DNA of 64,000 nucleotides from contig OY970276.1 in NCBI GenBank assembly GCA_963715785.1, forward strand, positions 1,922,001-1,986,000, written 5' to 3'. Each line of letters begins with the position of its first letter. Positions within the stretch are counted from its first letter, which is position 1. The position numbers and the translations under genes are program-made. The notes beneath the pieces are model-generated. The model worked only from the letters and a program-made list of their open reading frames with translations. It did no database searches and was not told the DNA's origin. Below are positions 44,864-53,454 of this stretch, piece by piece. This DNA is from LD21 sp963715785 (GTDB lineage Bacteria > Bacteroidota > Bacteroidia > Bacteroidales > VadinHA17).

Positions 44864-45841
44864 ATGGAAGAATTGGTAGAATTAAATAAACGTTCCGAAG
44901 AACAACTAAGTGCCCTTATTTGTGCTCTTGATGATAATCCTGTTCTTAAAAGTAATAAAACATCCATTGAAGAGGTATCTTACCTTGGATTTCAATACTT
45001 CCATGATTCTGAAGATTTCAGAGATAAAATAATAGATAGCTTTCACGATTTTACTGTCGATATTCATTCCTTCACTCGGCAGAATGAGTTTGATGATGAA
45101 TTTAATTATGATATTGTAGCGATTCTAAACAGTTTGTTGAATAAATACCAAAATGCACATAAACAGTTTATTATATCTCCACTAAGGAAAGAGTGGAAAA
45201 CATTATACCAGTCATATTGGCTACCAAACCTTCATCAGACTTATGATTTTCATGGAAAAGAAAAGAGGTTAACAGACATATATGAATTTTTCTATGGAAT
45301 GTCATCTATTCAGCTTGAGTTCATTGAAAGTGTCATTTCTTATCTCACTTCCGAACTACAGCTATTCAAAGACTTTTTACAATACATTCCACCAGCCGAT
45401 AATATTATATCAAAAGATTTATCGTTGCCAATCTATGTCTTCAAAATAACTAAGCAAGAGTCCAAAAAGAGCCATTTGTTTCTCTCTAAATTACATAAAG
45501 AGCTAAAAAGTAATGGCTATGTTGACTGTATTTTACCTGAATTTAAACAGTTATTTATAAATTATTCAGATGTTAAACCAATTTCATCCCCAACCCCAAT
45601 CATCTGGAAGTGCGTACATTATAATCACCTTGCTTACTTTATCAAATGTTTGACTGAAAGGCAATTTATTACCTCCACAAAACATCCTTCTAATTATCAA
45701 ATTGCACTCAACCTCTTTAACGATAGGATGGAAGGCAATTTTTATTCTCCCAAGAAACCAAGATATGACGGTAACCTGAATCCAAAGGACAAGGAGAATA
45801 TTGATTCTATTATTGAAAAGGCATTGCTAAATAGTAGATAA
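44864..45841 (+). CDS. Hypothetical protein, weakly RteC-like C-terminus
   Basis: A 325-residue, mostly helical soluble protein. The C-terminal 90 residues (PIIWKCVHYNHLAYFIKCLT, then NYQIALNLFNDRMEGNFYSP) have a layout reminiscent of RteC-type proteins found on Bacteroidota conjugative elements, but the match is too weak to name it. It begins 34 bp after the ArdC-like gene and is probably co-transcribed. A hairpin terminator candidate lies 16 bp after the stop. Confidence 0.6.
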   Translation: MEELVELNKRSEEQLSALICALDDNPVLKSNKTSIEEVSYLGFQYFHDSEDFRDKIIDSFHDFTVDIHSFTRQNEFDDEFNYDIVAILNSLLNKYQNAHKQFIISPLRKEWKTLYQSYWLPNLHQTYDFHGKEKRLTDIYEFFYGMSSIQLEFIESVISYLTSELQLFKDFLQYIPPADNIISKDLSLPIYVFKITKQESKKSHLFLSKLHKELKSNGYVDCILPEFKQLFINYSDVKPISSPTPIIWKCVHYNHLAYFIKCLTERQFITSTKHPSNYQIALNLFNDRMEGNFYSPKKPRYDGNLNPKDKENIDSIIEKALLNSR

Positions 45842-45856
45842 CCGACAATTCAAAAT

Positions 45857-45887
45857 AAGATTGAAAATCTTTCAAATTTTCAATCTT
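45857..45887 (+). terminator. Hairpin terminator candidate
   Basis: AAGATTGAAAAT and ATTTTCAATCTT are perfect 12-bp arms around a 7-nt loop, 16 bp after the stop of the preceding gene. The following T-run is short (TTTCC), so termination may be weak. Confidence 0.5.
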
Positions 45888-45938
45888 TCCAAACTTCAAG
45901 ATATCCTTAGTTTTTAATCATTTACGTAGTCGCCACTT

Positions 45939-45964
45939 CAACCGACAGTTACAATTGTCGGTTG
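45939..45964. promoter_or_regulatory. 9-bp inverted repeat, possible operator
   Basis: CAACCGACA (45939-45947) and TGTCGGTTG (45956-45964) are perfect inverted arms with 8 bp between. No T-run follows. Its position in a long gap fits a protein-binding site or a small hairpin. Confidence 0.35.
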
Positions 45965-46373
45965 TCGTGCCTCAGAAAAACGTTTTATGTTTGCTTCGTT
46001 ATTTCGAAATTAAAACAATGAAATATCAAGCACTTATGAATTTTATTAGAAGGTTTTTAAAGACGGGAAAAACACTTTAAGGTGAGAGAAAACTAAGTAG
46101 AACTGAAAATAAAGAATTATTAAAATAGATAATATGAAAAAAAGGGAGTTCAAACGAGGTCGTAAGTACGGTTAATCAACCTAATCCATATTAACAATCA
46201 CATACATAAGCTGTTACAAACATAAAAAGTTTGTGAAGTGCCCAAAATATGTCCGTTTGTCATGGAATCGGGAAATCAATTGCCCGAAAGGTATCACAGA
46301 TTGAAAATCATGATGACTGCCAGAGTCAATTGAAAATAAGGCTGATAGATTAATTATAAAAAAGACTTTAAAA

Positions 46374-47852
46374 ATGAAAAAACATGTATACAACATACTT
46401 CCAGAAATGTCAGAAGACGAATTTCAAAGGCTGAAAGATGATATTCAGGTCAATAACTATGATCTTAAATATCCAATATACCTCTACAATGGCGACATCT
46501 TAGATGGCTGGAATAGACAAAGGGCATGTGATGAGCTAAATATTAACCCACCTTATATAGATTTCGAGGGAACTGATGCAGAAGCGTGGGACTTTGTTAT
46601 GCGCAGTATAAACCGTAGAAATCTAACCAGTGAGCAATATGCATGCATTGCAATTTTAGCAAAGCCAATTATTAAAGCAATCCAAGATCAGGTAGAAAAA
46701 GAGAGAAGAGCAAAACAGGCTGAAACTCAAAAAATAGTAAAAGGTGATGAGGCTATGGTTCAAAGAATTGCACCACAGGATAAGATTGTTAATCTGAAAA
46801 AAGATAATTCCAAGTTGACTAAATCTAAGGTTGCAAAAATTTTCAAAACAAATAGGACATACATAAATGAGGTTGCAAAAATTAAAGAGGATAATCCCGA
46901 AGCATTTGAACAAATAAAGAATGGTGAAAAAACAATCACTGACCTTAAAAAAGAAGAGAAGGCAAAAAAAATAGAGCAAAAAAAGGCAGAAAATATTAAA
47001 CAAGAAAAAGCAGGAATGGAAGTGGCTCCTGAAGTCAGTTTAATGGACTGCACGGACTTTCTTAATTCTTTTGCCGACAATTCTATTGGTTTGTTATTAA
47101 CTGACCCTCCGTACTCAACAGACATACAAGACATTGCTGAATTCACAAAAAACTGGCTTCCACTGGCAATACAGAAAACCAAGAAGACTGGGCGAATGCT
47201 CATTTTCTCTGGCTCATATCCTAAAGAGATACAATCATTTTTAAAAGTTCTTATGGCTCAGGACAAATTCATTGTTGATAACCCACTAATATGGACTTAT
47301 AAAAATACACTTGGAGTTACTCCTAAAATGAAATATAACCTCAATTATCAACTTATCTGGCATTTATATTCAACAGAGTCAGTCCCATTGGATACTTCAA
47401 TAACGAGTGAAATGTTTTCGGTAATGGAAGAAAACGCAACTGATGGTCGACAGGGGGACAGACTTCATACGTGGCAGAAACCTATTGATTTAGCCTTAAA
47501 ATTGGTCAGGCACACAACTAAAGAAGACGATCTTGTGGTTGACCCATTCACTTGCACAGGCACTTTTATAATTGCAGCTAATACATTGAAAAGAATCGGC
47601 AAAGGCTGTGATAATGATCAGAAGAATCTGGATATAGCTATAAGCAGAGGTTGCCAGCAGATCAAAACTTATACACCGACAACTTTAAATGCTGCTTCCA
47701 ACTCTACCGATTACTGTGGAACAAAGTTCATGCCTACCAAATATGTTAGCCTCCCTTTATCATCCAAAAACAAAGCTATAGATGACCCTGATAATTTGTT
47801 GGAGATTGACGGTGATGTAGAATCGATTGATATTATCGCAGATATTAATTGA
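46374..47852 (+). CDS. ParB-like domain fused to a DNA methyltransferase
   Basis: A 492-residue protein. The N-terminal 100 residues are ParB/Srx-like (YPIYLYNGDILDGWNRQRAC, then the RSINRRNLTSEQ block), followed by a KorB/HTH-like region (LTKSKVAKIFKTNRTYINEV, about 145-165) and a lysine-rich coiled linker (about 175-215). The methyltransferase part has catalytic DPPY in LLTDPPYSTD (near 245) and SAM-binding DPFTCTGTF (about 391-399); DPPY before the SAM motif is the beta-class order. It is likely an orphan N4-cytosine or N6-adenine methylase for protection of the element or origin control. ParB-methylase fusions are typical of phages and mobile elements. Confidence 0.88.
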   Translation: MKKHVYNILPEMSEDEFQRLKDDIQVNNYDLKYPIYLYNGDILDGWNRQRACDELNINPPYIDFEGTDAEAWDFVMRSINRRNLTSEQYACIAILAKPIIKAIQDQVEKERRAKQAETQKIVKGDEAMVQRIAPQDKIVNLKKDNSKLTKSKVAKIFKTNRTYINEVAKIKEDNPEAFEQIKNGEKTITDLKKEEKAKKIEQKKAENIKQEKAGMEVAPEVSLMDCTDFLNSFADNSIGLLLTDPPYSTDIQDIAEFTKNWLPLAIQKTKKTGRMLIFSGSYPKEIQSFLKVLMAQDKFIVDNPLIWTYKNTLGVTPKMKYNLNYQLIWHLYSTESVPLDTSITSEMFSVMEENATDGRQGDRLHTWQKPIDLALKLVRHTTKEDDLVVDPFTCTGTFIIAANTLKRIGKGCDNDQKNLDIAISRGCQQIKTYTPTTLNAASNSTDYCGTKFMPTKYVSLPLSSKNKAIDDPDNLLEIDGDVESIDIIADIN

Positions 47853-47929
47853 AAGGATGATAATAGTCATGCACTACTACTACTGAAATAAAGTTGAATT
47901 GATTATAGATTAATTAAAAATTTAAAACT

Positions 47930-48403
47930 ATGAATTACAAGATTATTAAACTGCAACATTTACAAAATGTTAATCAGAAGATTAATTCTGAAGAGAGGAA
48001 TTATATTGAGGAAAACCTACAGTATTTTATTCAGAGGGAAGCTAAATATACTCGATCTGTTTGGGGTGATGAATTCCATATCGAATCAGATCATACAACC
48101 AGATTGAGACTTCTTCTATTGGAGTTTATCCTTGACCATTTTACTTTATGGGAGTTATATATTATTTTCTTTGCAAACCAAAGCTGCTATTACTTAGAAG
48201 CTGATAATATACAAGCATCGAAACAGACAGCCATTGAATGCATTAATGCTGATGAGATATTGACCCGTGAAGAAAAAAAGAAACTTAAAAGAAAGGTTTG
48301 GGAATTGAGTTCGGTATTATTTGGACAAATTCACGAGTTGATACATCTGTCAGATTTGTTTTGGGATAAAGAAAGTGACTTACATATCATCCCCATCTTT
48401 TAA
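47930..48403 (+). CDS. Hypothetical protein
   Basis: A 157-residue protein rich in charged residues (NYIEENLQYFIQREAKYTRS; ILTREEKKKLKRKVWELSSV). It appears mostly helical and soluble, with no recognised family. It follows the ParB-methyltransferase gene by 77 bp on the same strand and precedes the ribbon-helix-helix regulator. Confidence 0.6.
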   Translation: MNYKIIKLQHLQNVNQKINSEERNYIEENLQYFIQREAKYTRSVWGDEFHIESDHTTRLRLLLLEFILDHFTLWELYIIFFANQSCYYLEADNIQASKQTAIECINADEILTREEKKKLKRKVWELSSVLFGQIHELIHLSDLFWDKESDLHIIPIF

Positions 48404-48513
48404 TGATATTATATTCTCTGAAAAGGATAGGATGAATCTAAGATGGTATCATTTAAAAAAGTTTCGATAACATTAAAATTCTCCATGCTTTTGCTCCTTC
48501 TGTACGTATTTAT

Positions 48514-48532
48514 TTGTACACATTGGGTACAA
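48514..48532. promoter_or_regulatory. GTAC-centred inverted repeat upstream of the RHH gene
   Basis: TTGTAC (48514-48519) and GTACAA (48527-48532) form an inverted repeat 40 bp before the RHH start, with another TGTAC at 48501-48505. Ribbon-helix-helix proteins often bind such short spaced repeats at their own promoters, so autoregulation is plausible. Confidence 0.4.
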
Positions 48533-48571
48533 TAACCCATAAAAATTATTCTATTAAAATTTTAAATTATT

Positions 48572-48775
48572 ATGAACACAGTTAACGGTTACAAAGTTGC
48601 TTTCGAGAAGAAAAAACAACATCTATACAGCAGAATGGATGATTCAATGATCAACAGGTTAAGAGAAATCAGAAGAAAAACTGGCATTTCAGTAAGTGAA
48701 ATTATCAGAGAGTCTGTCAGAAGATTATTGAAAGAGATTGATGAAACTGGTAGTATCAACCTTAAGATCAATTAA
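48572..48775 (+). CDS. Ribbon-helix-helix (CopG/Arc-type) DNA-binding protein
   Basis: A 67-residue protein. Beta strand KKQHLYSRMDD is followed by helices MINRLREIRRKTG and SVSEIIRESVRRLLKEI, the classic RHH pattern with the G-x-S-x-S-E-I-I-R-E turn. RHH proteins act as dimers, controlling plasmid copy number, partition, conjugation or toxin-antitoxin genes. No toxin gene is adjacent. Being 510 bp upstream of the iteron-bearing replication gene, a CopG-like role in replication control is plausible. Confidence 0.8.
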   Translation: MNTVNGYKVAFEKKKQHLYSRMDDSMINRLREIRRKTGISVSEIIRESVRRLLKEIDETGSINLKIN

Positions 48776-48783
48776 GAATTTAA

Positions 48784-48870
48784 AAAGAGAAATTGAAAAT
48801 GAGTACATAATAGTACTTGCTCAGCAAAACTAAGGAAACCCCTTATGTACTCATTTAAATTTTTCTCTTC
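48784..48870. repeat. Long imperfect inverted repeat (hairpin) between RHH and hypothetical gene
   Basis: ATGAGTACATAA (48799-48810) pairs perfectly with TTATGTACTCAT (48843-48854). The outer parts AAGAGAAATTGAAA and TTTAAATTTTTCTCTT continue the pairing with small bulges, giving a stem of roughly 26 bp around a 32-nt loop containing GCTCAGC and AAGGAAACCCC. It starts just after the RHH stop and may terminate that transcript, form a small RNA, or be a tiny mobile repeat. Confidence 0.6.
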
Positions 48871-48974
48871 TCAAGGGACTCACACTAATATTAATTTTAG
48901 GAACAAAGAAAAAGTACTGACGGGATACTCAAAAGAAAAGTTGAAAGATTACTATATAAATGGAAGATTGAAAT

Positions 48975-49253
48975 ATGAAATTATTAACAGAAATACATGC
49001 AGAAGTTAAGGCAATCATCAGAGATAACCCAGAATTGCCTGTAAGATTAAAAGCACTGACTGTTGCGGGGTATAATAACATTAAATATGTATATGTAAAA
49101 AATCTCGGCATTGGTGGTGTGCAACACCTGAAGCATAAACATATTTATCGATTTCAGGTAGCAGAAACGGAACTTAAAAAAATGTATCCCGCAACATGGT
49201 GCGTTGACATTCCAGATGCTAACATTGATGAGTATATTGATTTACCATTTTAA
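48975..49253 (+). CDS. Small hypothetical protein
   Basis: A 92-residue protein (MKLLTEIHAEVKAIIRDNPE...), basic in the centre (QHLKHKHIYRFQV) and acidic at the end (IPDANIDEYIDLPF). No recognised family. It sits 31 bp before the replication-initiator candidate, on the same strand, so it is probably part of the same replication or maintenance module. Confidence 0.55.
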   Translation: MKLLTEIHAEVKAIIRDNPELPVRLKALTVAGYNNIKYVYVKNLGIGGVQHLKHKHIYRFQVAETELKKMYPATWCVDIPDANIDEYIDLPF

Positions 49254-49284
49254 AAAATACCACTTTTATAATTAATAACTAACA

Positions 49285-50328
49285 ATGAAGAAAACAATCA
49301 AGTATGACAAAAAGTATCTCACAGAAATCGGGTACAGGGGTGCGCCAATAACACAAATTTTTGGTCTTAAATTAAAGCCACTTGAACAACTGGTATTACT
49401 CAATATGTTCGGTCATAAAGACACTTACCAGATAAGCATTAATAATATAGCCAATTGTTTTGGCACTAAAAAAAACAGAAGTGACATTGCGGACGCAATA
49501 AAAAAACTCGTGACGTTGGGTTATCTTCAGGAGACCGATACAACTTATATTGTATCCCTGCTGAACATTTACAACGATTACAAGAAAGCCAAAACTGATA
49601 GAACTGCTAACATTTCAGGTGACTCTAAAACTGATAGCAATCCTGAAAGTTCAGAGGATAGTAAAACTGATAGTTCTGCTATCATTGATAGGATTGCTAC
49701 TATTGATAGTTCTGCTAATTTACCTGATAGCAAACCTATCAGTCAGGTGATAGTTCCGCTAAAAGGAACTGATAGTTCTGCTAACAATCAGGTGATAGGA
49801 TTACTAACAAAAAGTGATAGTTTTGCTACCAGTAATAATATAATACTTAAAGAAAATATAAAATTGTTATCAAATAAATTATTAAATAATGAAGAAGACA
49901 AACCAAAAAATCTTCCTTTGGATTCTGATACTTCTTCTGATTTAAATAAATTTTTACCCTCTTCAAATAATTCTGATTATTCAATTCTAATTGACAATGA
50001 TTATGAAAATTTATCTTCAGTTTATTTCAGTCAATTAACGAATGAAAAGATTCTCAAGGAATATCTTCATCAAACCGATGAAATTAAATCCGAATTAACT
50101 TGTCATCAATTTGAAAAGATGTTTTTATGTGTCATACTCAATAAATATAAATTTAATTATGACCAAAAAAATCCAAATTTTAGTCGTCCTGAAATTGTTA
50201 ATTTATTCAATAATGAATTTGATACACTATACCAATTTTTTTCAAGAAACTTGATTACAAAATTAATTCAATCATTTAAAGACAATGAAGAAAGATTGAC
50301 CAAATTAATTTCAATGTTTAGAAGATAA
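49285..50328 (+). CDS. Putative replication initiator (winged-helix) carrying iterons in its own gene
   Basis: A 347-residue protein. Residues about 20-95 form a winged-helix-like domain (KLKPLEQLVLLNMFGHKDTY; ISINNIANCFGTKKNRSDIA; AIKKLVTLGYLQETDTTYIV). Residues about 103-183 are low-complexity D/S/T-rich and are the translation of the iteron block. Residues 210-347 form a separate helical C-terminal domain (LTCHQFEKMFLCVILNKYKF). This arrangement (DNA-binding N-domain, origin repeats in the middle of the gene, C-terminal domain) is that of lambda O and of several phage and plasmid initiators. There is no strong sequence match to a named family, so the function is inferred mainly from architecture. 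Confidence 0.6.
   Translation: MKKTIKYDKKYLTEIGYRGAPITQIFGLKLKPLEQLVLLNMFGHKDTYQISINNIANCFGTKKNRSDIADAIKKLVTLGYLQETDTTYIVSLLNIYNDYKKAKTDRTANISGDSKTDSNPESSEDSKTDSSAIIDRIATIDSSANLPDSKPISQVIVPLKGTDSSANNQVIGLLTKSDSFATSNNIILKENIKLLSNKLLNNEEDKPKNLPLDSDTSSDLNKFLPSSNNSDYSILIDNDYENLSSVYFSQLTNEKILKEYLHQTDEIKSELTCHQFEKMFLCVILNKYKFNYDQKNPNFSRPEIVNLFNNEFDTLYQFFSRNLITKLIQSFKDNEERLTKLISMFRR
49596..49830. repeat. Ten iteron-like direct repeats, consensus TGATAGTTCTGCTAAC
   Basis: TGATAG starts at 49596, 49632, 49668, 49686, 49704, 49725, 49748, 49770, 49793 and 49815; eight copies continue with a recognisable ..GCTA or ..ACTA. An inverted CTATCA lies at 49736-49741. The last six copies are 21-23 bp apart, two helical turns. 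The copies at 49748 and 49793 lie in a different reading frame from the other eight, so the conserved unit is DNA, not peptide. Confidence 0.85.
49831..49890. other. AT-rich tract, candidate DNA-unwinding element
   Basis: Directly after the last iteron, only 5 of these 60 bases are G or C. In iteron origins (lambda, many plasmids) an AT-rich unwinding region adjoins the iterons on one side. The placement here is the same. Together with the repeats it forms a compact origin of about 300 bp within the gene. Confidence 0.6.
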
Positions 50329-50370
50329 CCGCCAAATGGTTTTTAATTAAAACACTTCAAATGGAAATAC

Positions 50371-50445
50371 ATGACACAATCCAACTTTTTTAAATGCAGA
50401 AGCTGCAACAGTGCTTCGCACCACGCCATAAAATGTAACCAATAG
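50371..50445 (+). CDS. Possible 24-residue zinc-knuckle mini-protein
   Basis: A very short frame (start MTQSNFFKC) has the spacing C-x2-C-x4-H-x4-C (CRSCNSASHHAIKC), which is the canonical CCHC zinc knuckle. It lies in the 269-bp gap between two convergent genes and has no clear ribosome-binding site. It could be a genuine micro-protein, the remnant of a longer gene, or chance. Confidence 0.25.
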   Translation: MTQSNFFKCRSCNSASHHAIKCNQ

Positions 50446-50597
50446 TTTATCTATACATTAGTGATATAATCTTATAAGACCAATTATGTTTTCTTAATTA
50501 AGTTGTCAGAATAACCATACCACAAATGCACTGTTGTCCCCTTATCTCTTCAAGTCTAAGAGAATACTGTAGAAACTCTATTTGAACATATTATAAA

Positions 50598-52568
50598 TCA
50601 ACTATTTAAAATATTTTGCCAATATTCCCAGACCAAGACCATTGCAAGCGTATCAAGTTCACAATACTTCAATAGACCTTTAATTATGCTCTCTCTCTCA
50701 ATGTCTGAAATTCTTGCGAATTGCATTTTTGCATAGGCTGTCATTGCAGCACCACCTTCTTGTATGTTGCTCCGCATGAGAAATTGTTCTATCTGATCAT
50801 CATCAATGTCTGCAAATAAGGGGGGCAGAAGTTTGTATGGATTTATCACTGCACCATTTCCATCTTTTTTAATCCACACCCAACCATCATCATAGTTCAA
50901 ACTCTTGATAGATGAATTCTTGCCGTAAATAGGTTGAGAGTATTTTTTCTGGATATATTCTGATGAATTAAGAACAGCAGGTAATACGTATTTTAAGGAG
51001 TTTGAGCCACCCATTAGTGGATGGTAATAATAATGCTTAACCAGCTTCAATAAGTCAATCATATCTCTTGTCCCTTGATGATTTGCCCCATGAGTGATTG
51101 TTTTAATAAATGCAATCAATTCGAGTTTGTCTGGGATATCAGAAGTGGACAATTCTTCCAACTGAACAAGAATCTGATTAAGAACTGTGTTTTCATGATC
51201 AGCATATCTAAAAACAGAACCCTGATCATGTTCAAGCTGTGACTTCAGGTTTCTAATGAATTCAAAATTTGGAAACATGCCCTTCTCGACACTAATATAT
51301 TGTCCTGTATGCTCGATCTTGTGATCAATTGTAATAATATGGTGAGAGAACTGAAATGCCAGTTGTTCATATGGTCTTCTCTCTTTATTAAAAGGTATGG
51401 CAACCATAGAAGTTTCAAAGTCGATGAAATGAAGAGGATAAATAAATTTGTTAAATTCTGCTCTCAGTCCGTCTATATCAATAAATGGTGTATTGTCATT
51501 GTCTACTGTTTTTCTTACCTGTAACCATTGCCTCTGACTTCTGCTTAATTTGCCATCGGATGTTGGAGTGATATCACCAATCTGATCTTCTTTTACATCA
51601 CGCATTAAATAAATTCCGCTATCCATTAATTTTTGTTTGCCACGAAAATCCCAAATGTCTAAAGCCAGTGGTAATTTAAACATTTCATTATCCCAACCCA
51701 ATTGCTTAGACCAGCATTCTTTAAAACCTGAGCGTTTTCCCTGAAGTGCTTCTTCAGGTGTAGTTTGATATTCACATTTTTTGCAGTCCTTCTGAATAGG
51801 TACTATTATTTTTGCATCCCTTTCGTAGGAGTCCGCAAAAAAAATAATATTCTCAACAAAACTTTTTTCTGACGGTTTTGAACATTCCTTCCCTTTGTAA
51901 ATCATATCAATAATATCATCCACATTGACACGAGTTAATATTTCTTCACCGATACCCAGTTTTGAGACATCACCAATGATCTCCACAGCAATCCTGTCAT
52001 CTTCAACAGTTTTTAGTTGAAATTTCTGGTTCAGACCTTTCACAGTAGCTTTGGCATTTTTATCGGCAAGCATTAGATAAGCATGAACATCAAATTCAGG
52101 GTATGCTTTGGTAATGACATATTTTTGAAAAGCAACATCATAAACATATTCTGCCCACTTAGAATCCAAAAATCCCTTTATGGTCAGCATGTCATTGCTA
52201 TCTGTTCCAGCAAAAGATTTTGATTTTACTTCCAGCAGATTGATTCTATTACCTTTTTTTTCAATAATATCTGCACGGATAAAGAGGTTCTGGTATTGAA
52301 ACGCAGCTTCAAAAATGACAACATTATCGTGGCTTAATAAAGAAATTGACTTTTGAAGCGGTATATCATAACCACGCTCTTGAATCTCTATGCCATCAGG
52401 ATAATAACACTTTGCTAATGCTCCAACCTGATATCCCCCTTCAGCAAGTGCTTCCAGAAAAGCATCATCTTTCTTGGCATCTGGATATTCTGGTTTTCCT
52501 GTGTAAAATAGCTTTGCAGGGCAATCCAAAGCTAATCTGAAACGGGATTTGGTTAGATATCTGGGCAT
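50598..52568 (-). CDS. DUF2779 protein: Cas4-like PD-(D/E)XK region plus DEDD exonuclease-like domain
   Basis: A 656-residue protein. The N-terminus (PRYLTKSRFRLALDCPAKLF) and the segment FIRADIIEKKGNRINLLEVK (about 92-111) resemble Cas4/RecB-like nucleases, with D...ExK residues and Cys residues further on (CKKCEYQT, CWSKQLGW) that could bind an Fe-S cluster. The C-terminal DUF2779 domain begins with the exonuclease-like motif LHFIDFETSMVAIPF (near 376) and contains later acidic residues (TRDMIDLLKLV; LKYCELDTLAM), consistent with an RNase H-like DEDD fold. Such proteins occur in mobile and defence regions, but the biological role is not established. Convergent with the replication gene. Confidence 0.82.
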   Translation of the reverse strand: MPRYLTKSRFRLALDCPAKLFYTGKPEYPDAKKDDAFLEALAEGGYQVGALAKCYYPDGIEIQERGYDIPLQKSISLLSHDNVVIFEAAFQYQNLFIRADIIEKKGNRINLLEVKSKSFAGTDSNDMLTIKGFLDSKWAEYVYDVAFQKYVITKAYPEFDVHAYLMLADKNAKATVKGLNQKFQLKTVEDDRIAVEIIGDVSKLGIGEEILTRVNVDDIIDMIYKGKECSKPSEKSFVENIIFFADSYERDAKIIVPIQKDCKKCEYQTTPEEALQGKRSGFKECWSKQLGWDNEMFKLPLALDIWDFRGKQKLMDSGIYLMRDVKEDQIGDITPTSDGKLSRSQRQWLQVRKTVDNDNTPFIDIDGLRAEFNKFIYPLHFIDFETSMVAIPFNKERRPYEQLAFQFSHHIITIDHKIEHTGQYISVEKGMFPNFEFIRNLKSQLEHDQGSVFRYADHENTVLNQILVQLEELSTSDIPDKLELIAFIKTITHGANHQGTRDMIDLLKLVKHYYYHPLMGGSNSLKYVLPAVLNSSEYIQKKYSQPIYGKNSSIKSLNYDDGWVWIKKDGNGAVINPYKLLPPLFADIDDDQIEQFLMRSNIQEGGAAMTAYAKMQFARISDIERESIIKGLLKYCELDTLAMVLVWEYWQNILNS

Positions 52569-52649
52569 TAGAGTGAAGAATTATTGGCTGTAAAGTTACT
52601 ATTTTCTTTAAAACCATTTCATTACAGACACTAAGTGCGTACATTTAAC

Positions 52650-52898
52650 CTACTCAATTTCAGAAAAGAATTCTGATAATGTCATTCCCTCCATTGCATC
52701 TATGCATTTCAGTAGGGTTATCAAGTTTGAACCTCTCATGTGTTCAAGATTATAGATGCTATTTGGATGTATTTCAGCTAATTTACTGAAATCATTCTGT
52801 GTTAAACCTTCATTCAGACGCCAATTCTTTATGAATAGACAGATTTCTACAAGTCTTTTCTGTTGATGATCTACATGTTGTTTCTTTTTCTTTGACAT
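52650..52898 (-). CDS. XRE-family helix-turn-helix regulator
   Basis: About 82 residues from the ATG before MSKKKKQHVDHQQKR; an ATG twelve codons upstream is also in frame. The HTH is LNEGLTQNDFSKLAEIHPNS followed by IYNLEHMRGSNLITLLKCID, a clean XRE/Cro pattern. It lies 81 bp upstream of the DUF2779 gene on the same strand and may control it. Confidence 0.8.
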   Translation of the reverse strand: MSKKKKQHVDHQQKRLVEICLFIKNWRLNEGLTQNDFSKLAEIHPNSIYNLEHMRGSNLITLLKCIDAMEGMTLSEFFSEIE

Positions 52899-53164
52899 GG
52901 GAATTGGTATTTGAAATAAATACCTGTCAATCACAGAAAGATGTGGTTTACATTATCCTGAAACTGATAATTATTGTACCATTTTTACACTATATAGCTG
53001 ATTAATTGTACCTAATCTTATAACAGAAGTGGCTTAAAATGATACTTTGAACGCTAATTCGAGGGGATTTGAACATGAAAAGGGCAAAAAAGAGCGAAAT
53101 TGTAATACCCACGCAAGTAAAGTCTCTTATAATTTACAAAATTTTTGTAGAAATTAAGCGGGTG

Positions 53165-53422
53165 TTATAAACCATTTACGAAATCACTGAAGTTTTTATT
53201 GTGATAATCCAATATTCGCAAGATTGTCGAAAACTTGAAGTAAATCTGACCTTTCTCTATTTGACTGTATTCGTTGCGTGAGATTTTTATTGAATTCGCC
53301 ATTTCAATTAACCCTTTATTCTTATCAGTTCTTAATTTTTTAATTCTTTCCCCAAATTCCGACATCAGATGTTGATGCTCTGGGGCAATTTCTTTGGGTT
53401 TTGGCGATTCCTTTGGTTTCAT
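53165..53422 (-). CDS. XRE-family helix-turn-helix regulator
   Basis: About 85 residues from MKPKESPKPKE; an upstream in-frame ATG would add a hydrophobic stretch and overlap the operator repeats, so the shorter form is preferred. HTH: FGERIKKLRTDKNKGLIEMA followed by SIKISRNEYSQIEKGQIYFK. Two identical 18-bp repeats lie just upstream, as expected for its own operators. Confidence 0.8.
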   Translation of the reverse strand: MKPKESPKPKEIAPEHQHLMSEFGERIKKLRTDKNKGLIEMANSIKISRNEYSQIEKGQIYFKFSTILRILDYHNKNFSDFVNGL

Positions 53423-53454
53423 AACCAGAAAATTTTGGATAAAGATAAAAAAAA

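Larger units (their letters stand above)
45842..46373. other. Gap between the ArdC-like operon and the ParB-methyltransferase gene
   Basis: These 532 bp contain two inverted repeats (45857-45887 and 45939-45964) and an AT-rich lead into the next gene, but no believable coding frame. A 60-codon minus frame at its 3' end overlaps the next gene and is not supported. Confidence 0.4.

Noticed and set aside
49596..49830. The D/S/A-rich segment as a simple protein repeat (low-complexity linker)
   Set aside because: Two of the ten copies are in another reading frame and encode different peptides, so the conserved unit is the DNA.
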